Assembly: GCF_001270965.1 (NCBI RefSeq)
Contig: NZ_LGIA01000176.1
Location: forward strand, 50,071-114,070
Source of the DNA: Sunxiuqinia dokdonensis
Lineage (GTDB): Bacteria > Bacteroidota > Bacteroidia > Bacteroidales > Prolixibacteraceae
Reading direction: 5' to 3'
DNA: 64,000 nucleotides
Shown: one piece after another, positions 1-8,322 of the stretch
Numbering within the stretch: position 1 is the first letter of the stretch
Layout of the letters: every line of letters begins with the position of its first letter
Notes under the pieces: generated by a model
Seen by the model: only the letters and a program-made list of their open reading frames with translations
Databases searched by the model: none
Told to the model about the DNA's origin: nothing
Made by a program: the position numbers and the translations under genes

Positions 1-102
1 TTATTTTGATAGGTATTAAAAAGTCAACAGAACGAATGAAAAGAATCATTCGCACCTTGCCTTTTTGCCCTGATGTCGGTATTGTTTTTTTATGAGGCCC
101 GC

Positions 103-1110
103 TTATTGATTCAGAAACTCCACAAGAGGTCCGATAAAGCGGTCGAAAGCTTCGATGTGGGGCAGGTGCCCAATATCGTCCAGCTCTACCAACCGGGCAT
201 TGGGGATCTGCTGCTGGGTGCGTTTGCCCAACTCGGGGTAGTTGCCCATCGTTGCCCTCACCTCGTCGCTCACCAAGGGTTTTCCCAGTGCCGTGCGGTC
301 GCGTTGGCCAATAATCAGCAGGGTGGGGGCTTCCAAATGCTTAAACTCATAGCAAACCGGCTGTGTGAAAATCATGTCGTAGGTTAGGGCGGCATTCCAC
401 GCAATACGCGGATAGTCGATGTTGAGCGTCCAGCCGGCCAGCAGGTTCACCCACTCGTCGTATTCGGGTTGCCAGTTGCCATCATAGTAACTTTCCAACT
501 GGTACTTTTTGATGCCTTCGTAGGTTTTCCCCAGTTCGTTGGCATACCACCATTCCACGGGTTTGTAAGGTACTTTCAGTTTCCAGTCTTCCAGCCCAAT
601 CGGATTGACCAGGATCAACTGGTCGGTTTGCTCCGGATACATCAGCGCGAAGCGGGTGGCCAGCATGCCGCCCATGGAATGGCCCAGTACACTGACTTTT
701 TCAACCTGTAGGGTGTCGAGCAGGGCTTTGGTGTTGGCCGCCAGCTGCTGAAAAGTGTAGTGGTAGTGTTCGGGTTTCGACGACTTTCCAAAACCAATCT
801 GGTCGGGAATGATGACATGAAAGCCTTGTTCGCCGGCCAGCAGATTGGCGGTTTCGCGCCAGTATGCACCGTTAAAGTTTTTGCCGTGCAGCAGGAGTAC
901 CGCTTTGCCATTGGGCTTGGCGGGCCTTACGTCCATATAGGCCATTTGGTAGCTTTCATTTTGGCTTTCGATGGTGAGGTAGTTTACGTCGAAAGGGTAA
1001 TCGTAATTTTCGAGGTTGAGGCCCAGGGCTTTTAGGCCGGCTTGTTGGGCCGAAACGCTGATTGCACTCATGAGCGCCACCATCAGCAACAAGGTTTTAT
1101 GGTATTTCAT
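103..1110 (-). CDS. Secreted alpha/beta-fold hydrolase
   Basis: This 335-residue protein has an N-terminal signal peptide (hydrophobic residues 7-20, likely cut after SAQ). The rest is an alpha/beta hydrolase: an oxyanion-type LLLHG at 72-76, a nucleophile elbow GHSMGG with Ser145, a probable acid Asp271 in IIGQRD, and a probable catalytic His315 in DDIGHLPH. Family knowledge supports an esterase, lipase or C-C hydrolase role in the periplasm or outside the cell; the substrate cannot be read from the sequence. It is the last gene of a minus-strand run. It starts 90 bases after the FetB-like gene, and a perfect 13-bp inverted repeat lies just before its ATG, so it may be regulated separately. 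Confident about the fold and triad, not the substrate. Confidence 0.85.
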   Translation of the reverse strand: MKYHKTLLLMVALMSAISVSAQQAGLKALGLNLENYDYPFDVNYLTIESQNESYQMAYMDVRPAKPNGKAVLLLHGKNFNGAYWRETANLLAGEQGFHVIIPDQIGFGKSSKPEHYHYTFQQLAANTKALLDTLQVEKVSVLGHSMGGMLATRFALMYPEQTDQLILVNPIGLEDWKLKVPYKPVEWWYANELGKTYEGIKKYQLESYYDGNWQPEYDEWVNLLAGWTLNIDYPRIAWNAALTYDMIFTQPVCYEFKHLEAPTLLIIGQRDRTALGKPLVSDEVRATMGNYPELGKRTQQQIPNARLVELDDIGHLPHIEAFDRFIGPLVEFLNQ

Positions 1111-1114
1111 GATG

Positions 1115-1150
1115 TTCCTGTTTTAAAGTATGTGTAGTTTAAAACAGGAA
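1115..1150 (-). promoter_or_regulatory. 13-bp perfect inverted repeat at the hydrolase start
   Basis: The arms TTCCTGTTTTAAA (1115-1127) and TTTAAAACAGGAA (1138-1150) are exact reverse complements around a 10-base loop. On the minus strand the second arm ends five bases before the ATG of the hydrolase and contains its only purine-rich AGGAA-like stretch. There is no T-run, so a plain terminator is unlikely. It could be a protein-binding operator or an RNA hairpin masking the translation start; this is inference. Confidence 0.5.
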
Positions 1151-1200
1151 GCGCTTCGGATGGTTTAGTGGCGAATGGAGTGCTGGTGTTTTTGATGCGA

Positions 1201-1992
1201 TTATTCTGGAGTGAGCAGGCTTTTGTCGAGTTGATCGCTTTTATTGAATCCCTGCCGGATAGCAAACAGCAGTTGCAGTACATTGCTGAGCAGGCTGTTG
1301 AAAAAGATGATGACCATGACCATGATTTGGTACTTTACGGCCAGCACCGGATCGGAGCCGCCGAGTATTTGGCCGGTCATCACCCCGGGAAGCGACACCA
1401 GCCCAATGGTGGCCATGGTGGCCAGGTTGGGTGCCATGGCTGTGCGGATGGCTTCTTTCAGAAAAGGACGGGCAGCCTCCTGTTTCGAAGCGCCGTTGGC
1501 CAGTAAAAACAGGTAGGTTTTTTCTTCTTTCCGAGCCATATTGAAGAAGCTTTTCAGGGCCACGATGTTCGATTTAAGGGTGTTGCCCAGCATCAGCCCG
1601 GCAATGGGAATCAGGATATCGGCCTGGAAAATGTTGTCGATTTGTACAATGGCCCAGTTGAAATATAAGAGCGTAAGCATGGTGGGCAGCAACATGGACA
1701 GGAAGGTGGGCAGCAATAACTTCTTTAAACGCAGGGATGAATTGCGAATGCCGGAGTGTGCCGCAAACAGTACCATGGCCAAAATGTAAGCCAGGTTCAC
1801 CAACACGTGGTCGAGCAAAAAGATGTATTTGAGGTAGACGGCCACAAAACTCAACTGGATCAGCATTCGAAGCACCGAAATGAGGAGTTGTTTGTTAAAC
1901 CCGAGCCGAAATCGCCAAATAATCAGCATGCTTGGGGCAATGAGCAAAAGCCCAAGGAGTAAACCGCTGATGGATATGTTGGCTGCGCTCAT
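1201..1992 (-). CDS. FetB/UPF0014-family ABC transporter permease
   Basis: A 263-residue integral membrane protein with about seven hydrophobic segments (for example residues 8-26, 36-56 and 63-79). It matches the FetB/YbbM (UPF0014) family in length and in the conserved central part around LIPIAGLMLGNTL and SLPGVMTGQILGG. In E. coli FetB pairs with the ATPase FetA and is linked to iron export and oxidative-stress resistance; a metal role here follows from the family only. Its ATG overlaps the stop of the upstream ATPase gene in an ATGA arrangement, so the two are translationally coupled and almost certainly form one transporter in the inner membrane. Confidence 0.85.
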   Translation of the reverse strand: MSAANISISGLLLGLLLIAPSMLIIWRFRLGFNKQLLISVLRMLIQLSFVAVYLKYIFLLDHVLVNLAYILAMVLFAAHSGIRNSSLRLKKLLLPTFLSMLLPTMLTLLYFNWAIVQIDNIFQADILIPIAGLMLGNTLKSNIVALKSFFNMARKEEKTYLFLLANGASKQEAARPFLKEAIRTAMAPNLATMATIGLVSLPGVMTGQILGGSDPVLAVKYQIMVMVIIFFNSLLSNVLQLLFAIRQGFNKSDQLDKSLLTPE

Positions 1993-2609
1993 GGTGTGAA
2001 GTTGGTAATGACTTTCATTTCAGGGATTTGCCAGGCCGGGTCGTGACTGACACAAACGACCGTTTTTTTGGTCTTCAGAACATAGTCGATGAAGCGTTGC
2101 TTCTGCTTTTCGTCCATGGCCGAGGTTGGCTCATCGAGCAGCAGCACGGGGCGGTCAAGCAGCTGAATGAGGATCCATCCCAGCCGCTGGCGTTCGCCTC
2201 CGGAAATGACACTCGTATTTTTGGAGAGCAGGCTTTCCGGCAAATCAAAGGCGGAGAGCTTTTCACGCAGCATCGTTTCGGAATAGGGCAGGTGTTTGTT
2301 CGCCGAGAACTGAAAAATTTCCTGAAAGACTTCCGAGACTTTGCCGTTGGGAAAATCGACATCCTGGCTCAAGTAAGCAATTTGGCGCCTGATTTTTTGT
2401 GTGTTTTCCGGAGTCAGGGCCTTTTTGTTGAACAGGATTTTTCCGGCATCCGGATCGGTGAATCCGAGGATCAACCGCAGCAAACTGGTCTTTCCGCTGC
2501 CCGATTGCGCTGCCAGCAACACTTTATCGCCTTTGCCAATGCGAAGGTTGAAGTTCTTCAACAACTGCTTGTTTCCCAAGCTGAGGGACACATCTTTGAA
2601 TCGTATCAT
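1989..2609 (-). CDS. FetA-like ABC transporter ATP-binding protein
   Basis: A 206-residue ABC ATPase. Walker A AQSGSGKT is at about 34-41, the ABC signature ISGGE at about 135-139, and Walker B VLLLDEP at about 155-161, followed by an H-loop in VVCVSHD. The start chosen is the ATG at 2609, giving MIRFKDVSLS, the usual beginning of such domains. An upstream in-frame ATG (2651) would add 14 residues lying inside the clpX terminator and was rejected. It overlaps the FetB-like permease by four bases and is its obvious partner. It is short for an importer ATPase but normal for the FetA group. Confidence 0.85.
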   Translation of the reverse strand: MIRFKDVSLSLGNKQLLKNFNLRIGKGDKVLLAAQSGSGKTSLLRLILGFTDPDAGKILFNKKALTPENTQKIRRQIAYLSQDVDFPNGKVSEVFQEIFQFSANKHLPYSETMLREKLSAFDLPESLLSKNTSVISGGERQRLGWILIQLLDRPVLLLDEPTSAMDEKQKQRFIDYVLKTKKTVVCVSHDPAWQIPEMKVITNFTP

Positions 2610-2635
2610 GGGATGCCGGTCGAAAAAAGTAAGAC

Positions 2636-2664
2636 AAAAAAGCCGGAACATGGTGTCCGGCTTT
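2636..2664 (-). terminator. Intrinsic terminator after clpX
   Basis: On the minus strand the 9-bp stem AAAGCCGGA/TCCGGCTTT with an 8-base loop runs straight into a run of T (A-run at 2636-2641 on the plus strand). It lies 83 bases past the clpX stop and just before the FetA-like start, separating the two transcription units. Confidence 0.75.
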
Positions 2665-2746
2665 ATTTTATATGATAAGGTAGCCGTTTTCGAATTTCAC
2701 AGATTAAAAAACGGTTTCCTCATTTGCTTGTATTCATTAGTCGCTC

Positions 2747-3961
2747 TTAACTAGCCTTAAGCCGGTGTGCGCTGCTCGGATCAAGTTTATTCATCGCATA
2801 GTCGCGCGAGATCACCAAATCTTTAATGCCATCGGATGGGCTGTCAAACATCGCATCAATCATGATGCTTTCGCAGATGGACCGCAGTCCGCGTGCTCCG
2901 AGATTAAATTCAACCGCCTTGTCCACTATAAATTCCAGCGCTTCTTCTTCAAAGGTCAGCTCAATATCGTCGAGCTTAAAGAGCTTCAGGTATTGTTTGA
3001 TGATGGAATTTCGCGGCTCTGTCAGGATGTTGCGCAGCGCTTTGCGATCCAAAGGCTCCAGGTAGGCCAGTACCGGCAAACGACCAATGATTTCGGGAAT
3101 CAGCCCGAAGCTTTTCAGGTCCTGGGGTGCAATGTATTGCAGCATGTTTTCGCGGTCCAGGTTGTCCACCAGCTTCTGTGCTCCAAAACCAACCACCGAT
3201 GTATTCAGTCGCTTGGCAATTTTCTTCTCGATACCGTCGAAAGCTCCGCCACACACAAACAGGATGTTTTTGGTGTTTACCGGAATCATTTTTTGCTCCG
3301 GATGCTTACGTCCACCCTGCGGCGGCACGTTGACGATGGCTCCTTCGAGCAGTTTCAGCAAGCCTTGCTGAACGCCTTCGCCCGACACGTCGCGCGTGAT
3401 GGAAGGATTGTCGCCTTTGCGGGCAATTTTATCCAGCTCATCAATAAACACAATGCCGCGTTCGGCTGCTTCCACGTTGTAGTCGGCAGCTTGCAGCAAG
3501 CGGGTCAGCAAGCTTTCAATATCTTCGCCCACATAACCCGCTTCGGTTAAGACTGTGGCATCGACAATGGTGAAAGGAACGTGCAACATTTTAGCAATGG
3601 TACGCGCCAGGAGGGTTTTTCCTGTTCCGGTTTGCCCCACTAAAATGATGTTGGATTTTTCGATTTCCGTTTCGTCGCTAGTCACTTTTTGGGTTAATCG
3701 CTTGTAGTGGTTGTACACAGCCACCGATAAAATCCGCTTGGCCTGGTCTTGCCCGATAACATATTGGTCCAGAAATTCCTTGATTTCCTTTGGTTTCAAT
3801 AGTTTCAGTCCGTTCAGGTCAAATTCGCTATCTCTTTTTAATTCTTCCTCAACAATGGCATAAGCTTGTTCAATGCAGTGGTCGCAAATATGACCATCCA
3901 TTCCGGCAATCAACAAGTTCGTGTCTTTTTTCTCTTTTCCGCAAAAAGAACATTTATCCAT
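2747..3961 (-). CDS. clpX: ATP-dependent Clp protease ATPase subunit ClpX
   Basis: ClpX is the AAA+ unfoldase that feeds substrates to the ClpP peptidase in the cytosol. The 404-residue product is full length. It begins with the ZBD zinc finger (Cys4, Cys7, Cys26, Cys29), followed by Walker A GQTGTGKT (109-116), the GYVG pore loop (142-145), Walker B VFIDELDK (171-178), the RKH loop (218-220), and a ClpP-docking loop that reads VGF (257-259) where E. coli has IGF. It lies 24 bases after clpP on the same strand, so a clpP-clpX operon is expected, with tig upstream. A strong terminator follows. Confidence 0.98.
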   Translation of the reverse strand: MDKCSFCGKEKKDTNLLIAGMDGHICDHCIEQAYAIVEEELKRDSEFDLNGLKLLKPKEIKEFLDQYVIGQDQAKRILSVAVYNHYKRLTQKVTSDETEIEKSNIILVGQTGTGKTLLARTIAKMLHVPFTIVDATVLTEAGYVGEDIESLLTRLLQAADYNVEAAERGIVFIDELDKIARKGDNPSITRDVSGEGVQQGLLKLLEGAIVNVPPQGGRKHPEQKMIPVNTKNILFVCGGAFDGIEKKIAKRLNTSVVGFGAQKLVDNLDRENMLQYIAPQDLKSFGLIPEIIGRLPVLAYLEPLDRKALRNILTEPRNSIIKQYLKLFKLDDIELTFEEEALEFIVDKAVEFNLGARGLRSICESIMIDAMFDSPSDGIKDLVISRDYAMNKLDPSSAHRLKAS

Positions 3962-3985
3962 GATCTACTCCTCTATCTCTAATGC

Positions 3986-4660
3986 TTATTTACTTCTAAT
4001 CAGAATATCATCGATCATACCATATTCTTTGGCTTCTTCCGAGGTCATCCAGTAGTCCCGATCCGAGTCTTTCTCGACTTTTTCGTAGGTGTTTTCTGAA
4101 TGCTTGGCGATGATATCGTACAATTCTTTTTTCAGTTTTAAGATTTCGCGTGCGGTAATCTCAATGTCTGAAGCCTGCCCTTGTGTTCCGCCCATGGGTT
4201 GGTGGATCATGATGCGTGAGTGCTTCAGGGCTGAGCGTTTGCCTTTGGTTCCGGCAGTCAGCAATACGGCTCCCATCGATGCGGCCATGCCAGTACAAAT
4301 AGTGGCAATGTCGGGCGAAATGTATTGCATGGTGTCGTAAATTCCCAGTCCGGCATGAACCGATCCGCCGGGGCTGTTAAAATAGATTTGAATGTCTTTG
4401 CTGGGGTCGGTCGATTCCAAGAACAGCAGCTGGGCCTGGATGATGTTGGCAATGTAATCATCGATTGGTGTTCCCAAAAAGATAATCCGGTCCATCATCA
4501 GTCTCGAAAAAACATCCATTGAAGCGACGTTCAACTGTCTTTCTTCAATAATGTAAGGGGTCAAACTGTTGGTAAACATCGAGTCAAAACGATGCAGGTT
4601 CAGACTGCTGATTCCCATGTGGCCCCGGGCGTATTTATTAAATTCTCTTTTGTCGCTCAT
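3986..4660 (-). CDS. clpP: ATP-dependent Clp protease proteolytic subunit ClpP
   Basis: ClpP is the serine peptidase of the ClpXP protease. Starting at the ATG at 4660 ([10 protein letters not shown]) the protein has 224 residues. The catalytic triad is visible: Ser128 in GMAASMGA, His153 in MIHQPMGG, and Asp202 in DRDYWM. The start at 4720 would add 20 residues unlike any ClpP and was not used. The N-terminal segment before the processed core is about 30 residues, longer than in E. coli, as is common in Bacteroidota. Gene order tig-clpP-clpX is the classic proteostasis arrangement. A TAACTTTG box about 100 bases upstream may give clpPX their own promoter. Confidence 0.97.
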   Translation of the reverse strand: MSDKREFNKYARGHMGISSLNLHRFDSMFTNSLTPYIIEERQLNVASMDVFSRLMMDRIIFLGTPIDDYIANIIQAQLLFLESTDPSKDIQIYFNSPGGSVHAGLGIYDTMQYISPDIATICTGMAASMGAVLLTAGTKGKRSALKHSRIMIHQPMGGTQGQASDIEITAREILKLKKELYDIIAKHSENTYEKVEKDSDRDYWMTSEEAKEYGMIDDILIRSK

Positions 4661-4756
4661 TTTTCTTAATTCTGGGTTAAAAAAAAACTTTGTAAACTCT
4701 GGTTTTCCATGCTCATTCAACTGGATAAACAGTTCAAGAGCTGGATTCAGGGTTTA

Positions 4757-4764
4757 CAAAGTTA
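4757..4764 (-). promoter_or_regulatory. Possible clpP promoter -7 box
   Basis: The minus strand reads TAACTTTG, an exact match to the Bacteroidota -7 form TAnnTTTG, in the tig-clpP gap. No TTG was found at the usual -33 distance, so this is a weak call. Confidence 0.4.
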
Positions 4765-4798
4765 GAAAATTATGCTATTTGCCTAAGCAGCAGCAGGA

Positions 4799-6154
4799 TT
4801 ATTTTTCGAGTAATTCATTAAATTCATCCTGGCTGATTGGTTTTTCATCCAGATTGACGTTTTCCTTGATCACTTCCATGATTTTATCTTCCTGAACTTT
4901 GGTGGTGATGCGACGTCTTTCGTCTTCATTTTGAAGGATTTGGTCTGCATAAGCACTCAGTTGCTCGTCGGGCATGCTGAACATCCCGTACTGGCGGAAC
5001 TGCATGGCGGCAATTTCCTTGGCCATCGCCTTGACGTCTTCCTGCTTGATTTCAATTTCATTGTCTTTGGCAATGCGGTCTTTGATCAACTGCCAGCGCA
5101 AGTCTTTCATGAAATTGTCAAAGTCTTCGTCAATTTGCTCGTCGGTCAGCTCGTTATTGGTGGCTTTTAACCAGCGTTTCAGAAATTCTTCCGGCAATTC
5201 CATCTCGATTTTTTCAACCAGAATGTCACGGCTGTCAATGGTAAATTTGTAGTCGCTCGAGTATTTCAGTTGTTCTTCGATGTCAGCTTTCAACTTGTTG
5301 CGGAATTCTTCTTCGGTTTTGATCTCCGTGTCTTCGCCGAGTGCTTTTTTGAACAGCTCTTCGTTGATTTCTGCTTTTTTGAAGCGAAGAATCTCAGAGA
5401 TGGTGAATTTGAAGTCGCCTTCAATGTTTTCTGCTTCTTCGTGCGAAACATTCAGCATGTGGCCTACTTCGTGTTTGTTTTGGTAAACTTTAATCGGGTC
5501 GAACACGATGGTGTCGCCCACTTTTTTACCTTGAATTTCTTTTTTGACTTCTTCGTCTTTCATCACATCAACAGCAATGATGACCTGCTCGGCTTTGATG
5601 CCATTTTCCAGTTCGTTTCCTTCGGCATCCAGTTGTACGAAGTTTCCGCGAATGGTGTCTTTTTCCTCAACAACATCAACATTTTCATTTTCTCCAAAGC
5701 GGCTGGTGTACGAGTCAACTTGTTGGTCGAGCATTTTGTCGTCGACCTGAATGAGGTAGTAGGGATATTTTTTGCGCTTGTCGAATTTGACTTCCACTTC
5801 GGGAGCTACCGCTACGTCGAAGGCGAATTCGAAATCTTCGGCTGTTTCCCAGCTGAATTCCGGAGTTTTTTCTTCGTTTGGAAGTGGTTCACCCAAAATA
5901 TTCAGCTTCTCATCAACAATAAATTTGGTCAGGTTTTGCGACAACATCTTGTTCACCTCTTCGGCCAGGATCGCTTTGCCGTACATTTTTTTCACTAATC
6001 CGGCAGGTACTTTCCCTGGTCTGAATCCAGGCATGTTGGCTTTTTTACGATATTCTCTCAATTGCTCATTGACGGTTGCTTCGTAGTCACTTTTTTCAAT
6101 TTTAACCGTAATAACCGCATTTAGCTCGTTGATGTTCTCTTTTGTAATATTCAT
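4799..6154 (-). CDS. tig: Trigger factor chaperone
   Basis: Trigger factor binds the ribosome exit tunnel and shields nascent chains. From the ATG at 6154 (MNITKENINE) the product is 451 residues, close to the family norm. The ribosome-docking signature GFRPGKVP is at about 43-50. A middle region with acidic low-conservation sequence occupies the place of the FKBP-type prolyl isomerase domain (about 150-250) and is divergent, as usual in this phylum. A long helical C-terminal arm follows. The ORF could extend 11 codons upstream, but the chosen start gives the standard N-terminus. It is the first gene of the tig-clpP-clpX cluster. Confidence 0.93.
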   Translation of the reverse strand: MNITKENINELNAVITVKIEKSDYEATVNEQLREYRKKANMPGFRPGKVPAGLVKKMYGKAILAEEVNKMLSQNLTKFIVDEKLNILGEPLPNEEKTPEFSWETAEDFEFAFDVAVAPEVEVKFDKRKKYPYYLIQVDDKMLDQQVDSYTSRFGENENVDVVEEKDTIRGNFVQLDAEGNELENGIKAEQVIIAVDVMKDEEVKKEIQGKKVGDTIVFDPIKVYQNKHEVGHMLNVSHEEAENIEGDFKFTISEILRFKKAEINEELFKKALGEDTEIKTEEEFRNKLKADIEEQLKYSSDYKFTIDSRDILVEKIEMELPEEFLKRWLKATNNELTDEQIDEDFDNFMKDLRWQLIKDRIAKDNEIEIKQEDVKAMAKEIAAMQFRQYGMFSMPDEQLSAYADQILQNEDERRRITTKVQEDKIMEVIKENVNLDEKPISQDEFNELLEK

Positions 6155-6240
6155 ATAATTCCGCTTATAATTTTGGAAAATGTTCAAGTAACCAAATAGT
6201 TAACTCTTTTTGTTGAGTTGAACTAAAGCCTATAAATCAA

Positions 6241-6283
6241 TAAAAACCGCAGGCTCGGATTCGGCGAATCAAGCTTTGCGGTT
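6241..6283 (-). terminator. Terminator after tRNA-Leu
   Basis: On the minus strand an outer stem AACCGCA/TGCGGTT with an inner GATTC/GAATC stem is followed directly by TTTTTA. It begins about 15 bases past the tRNA 3' end and ends transcription before tig. Confidence 0.65.
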
Positions 6284-6297
6284 GTTTTTCGTTTTTG

Positions 6298-6378
6298 TGC
6301 GGGCGAAGGGACTCGAACCCCCACGTCAAAGACACTAGATCCTAAGTCTAGCGCGTCTACCAATTCCGCCACGCCCGC
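6298..6378 (-). tRNA. tRNA-Leu (anticodon UAG)
   Basis: The minus strand from 6378 to 6298 folds as a class II tRNA. The 7-bp acceptor stem is GCGGGCG/CGCCCGC with discriminator A. The anticodon stem CTAGA/TCTAG holds the loop CTTAGGA, which places UAG (plus-strand 6342-6344) as anticodon, reading CUA leucine codons. A long variable arm (TGTCTTTGACG) and the T-arm GGTTCGAGTCC are present. The 3' CCA is not encoded and must be added by CCA transferase. A good promoter lies just upstream and a terminator just downstream, so it is a single-gene unit between lptB and tig. Confidence 0.96.
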
Positions 6379-6389
6379 TAATTGCGGTG

Positions 6390-6420
6390 CAAATGTATAT
6401 TATTTTTTTTTATTCCCCAA
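6390..6420 (-). promoter_or_regulatory. Bacteroidota-type promoter of tRNA-Leu
   Basis: The minus strand has TTG (6420-6418), a 20-base spacer, then TACATTTG (6397-6390), an exact TAnnTTTG box. Transcription would begin only a few bases before the tRNA 5' end. Confidence 0.75.
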
Positions 6421-6468
6421 ATGGTGAAATGAAACTTTTTTATGGAAAAAACAGCCTGTTTAAAAGGT

Positions 6469-7191
6469 TTATCTCAGGGTGAAATTCTGTCCCAGGTAAA
6501 CCCGGCGGACATCCTCGTCGTTGGCCAGATCTTCGGCCGACCCGGCTTTCATTATCGATCCTTCAAACAGCAAGTAGGAGCGGTCGGTAATTGACAGGGT
6601 TTCGTGTACGTTGTGGTCGGTAATGAGCACGCCAATGTTTTTTTCCTTCAAGGTCATCACGATCTCCTGGATATCTTCTACAGCGATGGGGTCAACGCCA
6701 GCAAAAGGTTCGTCGAGCAGGATGAACTTGGGGTCAATGGCCAGGGCACGGGCAATTTCCGTTCGCCGGCGTTCGCCTCCTGAAAGCTGGAATCCTTTGC
6801 TTTTTCGGATGTGTTGCAGCCGGAATTCTTCGAGCAGCGACTCCATTTTTTCTTTCTGATAAGCTTTCGTATAATCGGTCATTTCCAACACAGCCCGCAA
6901 GTTATCTTCGATACTGAGTTGCCTGAATACCGAGGCTTCCTGCGCCAGGTAGCCGATGCCCAGCTGCGCGCGTTTGTAAACGGGCAGTTTGGTAATGTCG
7001 CGATCATCCAAAAAAACTTTGCCCGACAAGGGTTGAATCAGTCCGACAATCATGTAGAAAGAGGTGGTTTTGCCGGCTCCGTTCGGTCCCAGCAGTCCAA
7101 CAATTTCTCCTTGTTCAACTTCAATTGACACGCCTTTAACAACGGTCCTTTTTCGGTATTTCTTGACTATATTTTCGCCCCTTAGTTTCAT
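6469..7191 (-). CDS. lptB: LPS export ABC transporter ATP-binding protein LptB
   Basis: LptB is the cytoplasmic ATPase of the LptB2FGC complex that extracts lipopolysaccharide from the inner membrane and drives it across the envelope. The 240-residue sequence shows Walker [10 protein letters not shown] (35-43), the signature LSGGE (136-140), Walker B FILLDEP (156-162), and the LptB-typical stretch [13 protein letters not shown]. Length and start agree with the family. It lies 35 bases after tatC on the same strand, probably in one operon. Confidence 0.95.
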   Translation of the reverse strand: MKLRGENIVKKYRKRTVVKGVSIEVEQGEIVGLLGPNGAGKTTSFYMIVGLIQPLSGKVFLDDRDITKLPVYKRAQLGIGYLAQEASVFRQLSIEDNLRAVLEMTDYTKAYQKEKMESLLEEFRLQHIRKSKGFQLSGGERRRTEIARALAIDPKFILLDEPFAGVDPIAVEDIQEIVMTLKEKNIGVLITDHNVHETLSITDRSYLLFEGSIMKAGSAEDLANDEDVRRVYLGQNFTLR

Positions 7192-7226
7192 ATCTTAATT
7201 TGCTTAACGCCTGTGTCTTTGAATTA

Positions 7227-8093
7227 TTATAAAGCTTCCAGGTCTTCTTCTGCTTTTTTGTTTACCCGCCGCGAAATGACGATTCCAATTTCATACAGAA
7301 AAACAAGGGGGATACATACCATAATCTGGCTGAAAACGTCAGGCGGTGTGATGATCGCCGAAAGCAGCAACAGGGCAACGTAGGCATGGCGCCGGTAATT
7401 TTTCATTAGGTCGGGAGTCAGAATTCCCACTTTGCTCAGGAAATAGACAAAGATAGGCAATTCGAAAATAACCCCGCTGGCCAGGCTGATGGAGGTCACG
7501 GTGCCGATGTAGGACCGCATGTTGATTTGATTGACCACTTCGGCTGATATGGAGTACGAACCCAAAAAGTGAATGGAAAGAGGCACAATTAAATAGTAGC
7601 CAAATAAAACGCCTAAAATAAACAGAATGGACATGTACACCACCGCGCCGCCCGAATGTTTTCGCTCGGTTTCGTACAAAGCAGGGCTGATAAATCGCCA
7701 GATTTCATAAAAAACATAGGGCGATGCAACAATTAAGCCTCCGATGATCGACACCATGATGTGTGTCATGAAGTTGTCTGCCATTTTGATACTGATGAGT
7801 TGCAATTCGTTCGAGTTAATCATCAGATCTTGGATGCCCGTGAGGTCTGCCAGTCTGGCAAACATGCGGTTGGTCCAAAAATCGGCTGTCTTTGGATTGA
7901 ATATGACGGTGTCGAAAATGAAGTTCTTGTTGATAAAAGCAAGGATCGCGAAAAAGACAATCGCCAGAAATGCCCGGATCAGATGCCAACGCAATTCTTC
8001 CAAATGTTCGAGGAATGACATTTCCTCCTGTTTGTCTTTTTTTGTCTTTTTCTTTTTGGTACTTTGCTGCTCAGAATATTTTGTGTCGGTCAT
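7227..8093 (-). CDS. tatC: Sec-independent protein translocase subunit TatC
   Basis: TatC is the inner-membrane receptor for twin-arginine signal peptides. The 288-residue protein starts with a Lys-rich cytosolic tail (residues 12-23), longer than in E. coli. The diagnostic SFLEHLEELRWHL (about 26-38) follows, then about six membrane segments; near the middle is the loop YEIWRFISPALYETERK typical of TatC. The partner TatA-like gene is about 27 kb away at 35486, and a Tat-type signal peptide is seen in the NIPSNAP gene at 38763. It is followed by lptB. Confidence 0.96.
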   Translation of the reverse strand: MTDTKYSEQQSTKKKKTKKDKQEEMSFLEHLEELRWHLIRAFLAIVFFAILAFINKNFIFDTVIFNPKTADFWTNRMFARLADLTGIQDLMINSNELQLISIKMADNFMTHIMVSIIGGLIVASPYVFYEIWRFISPALYETERKHSGGAVVYMSILFILGVLFGYYLIVPLSIHFLGSYSISAEVVNQINMRSYIGTVTSISLASGVIFELPIFVYFLSKVGILTPDLMKNYRRHAYVALLLLSAIITPPDVFSQIMVCIPLVFLYEIGIVISRRVNKKAEEDLEAL

Positions 8094-8147
8094 ATTGGCA
8101 ATTTGGTTCAGAAAAAAGAATTAAAATTAGTTTTTCAAAAATCACGA

Positions 8148-8155
8148 CAAATATA
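8148..8155 (-). promoter_or_regulatory. Likely tatC-lptB promoter -7 box
   Basis: The minus strand reads TATATTTG (exact TAnnTTTG) about 55 bases before the tatC ATG. A matching TTG at -33 was not found. Confidence 0.45.
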
Positions 8156-8238
8156 GTTTATATTACCGATTTTGGTTTTGTGTACGGTCTTAATTTTTAT
8201 TAAAGGAAGAAGGCATTCTTTTTACTTTAATAAAAAGC

Positions 8239-8270
8239 TTGCGATTTCAATCAGATTTTATCTATCTTAG
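8239..8270 (+). promoter_or_regulatory. Likely recQ promoter
   Basis: TTG (8239-8241), a 21-base spacer, then TATCTTAG (8263-8270), one base off the TAnnTTTG consensus, 52 bases before the recQ ATG. It faces the tatC promoter in a divergent gap. Confidence 0.5.
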
Positions 8271-8322
8271 ATTCTGCGATTGTGTAAAGAGAATATTTTA
8301 ACGACAACAAATTCAGGCTTTA

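Noticed and set aside
2765..3550. Plus-strand ORF of 261 codons
   Set aside because: Antisense to clpX, which is unmistakable.
5270..5998. Long plus-strand ORF of 242 codons
   Set aside because: Antisense shadow of tig; its Phe/Val-rich sequence is the mirror of Glu/Lys-rich codons.
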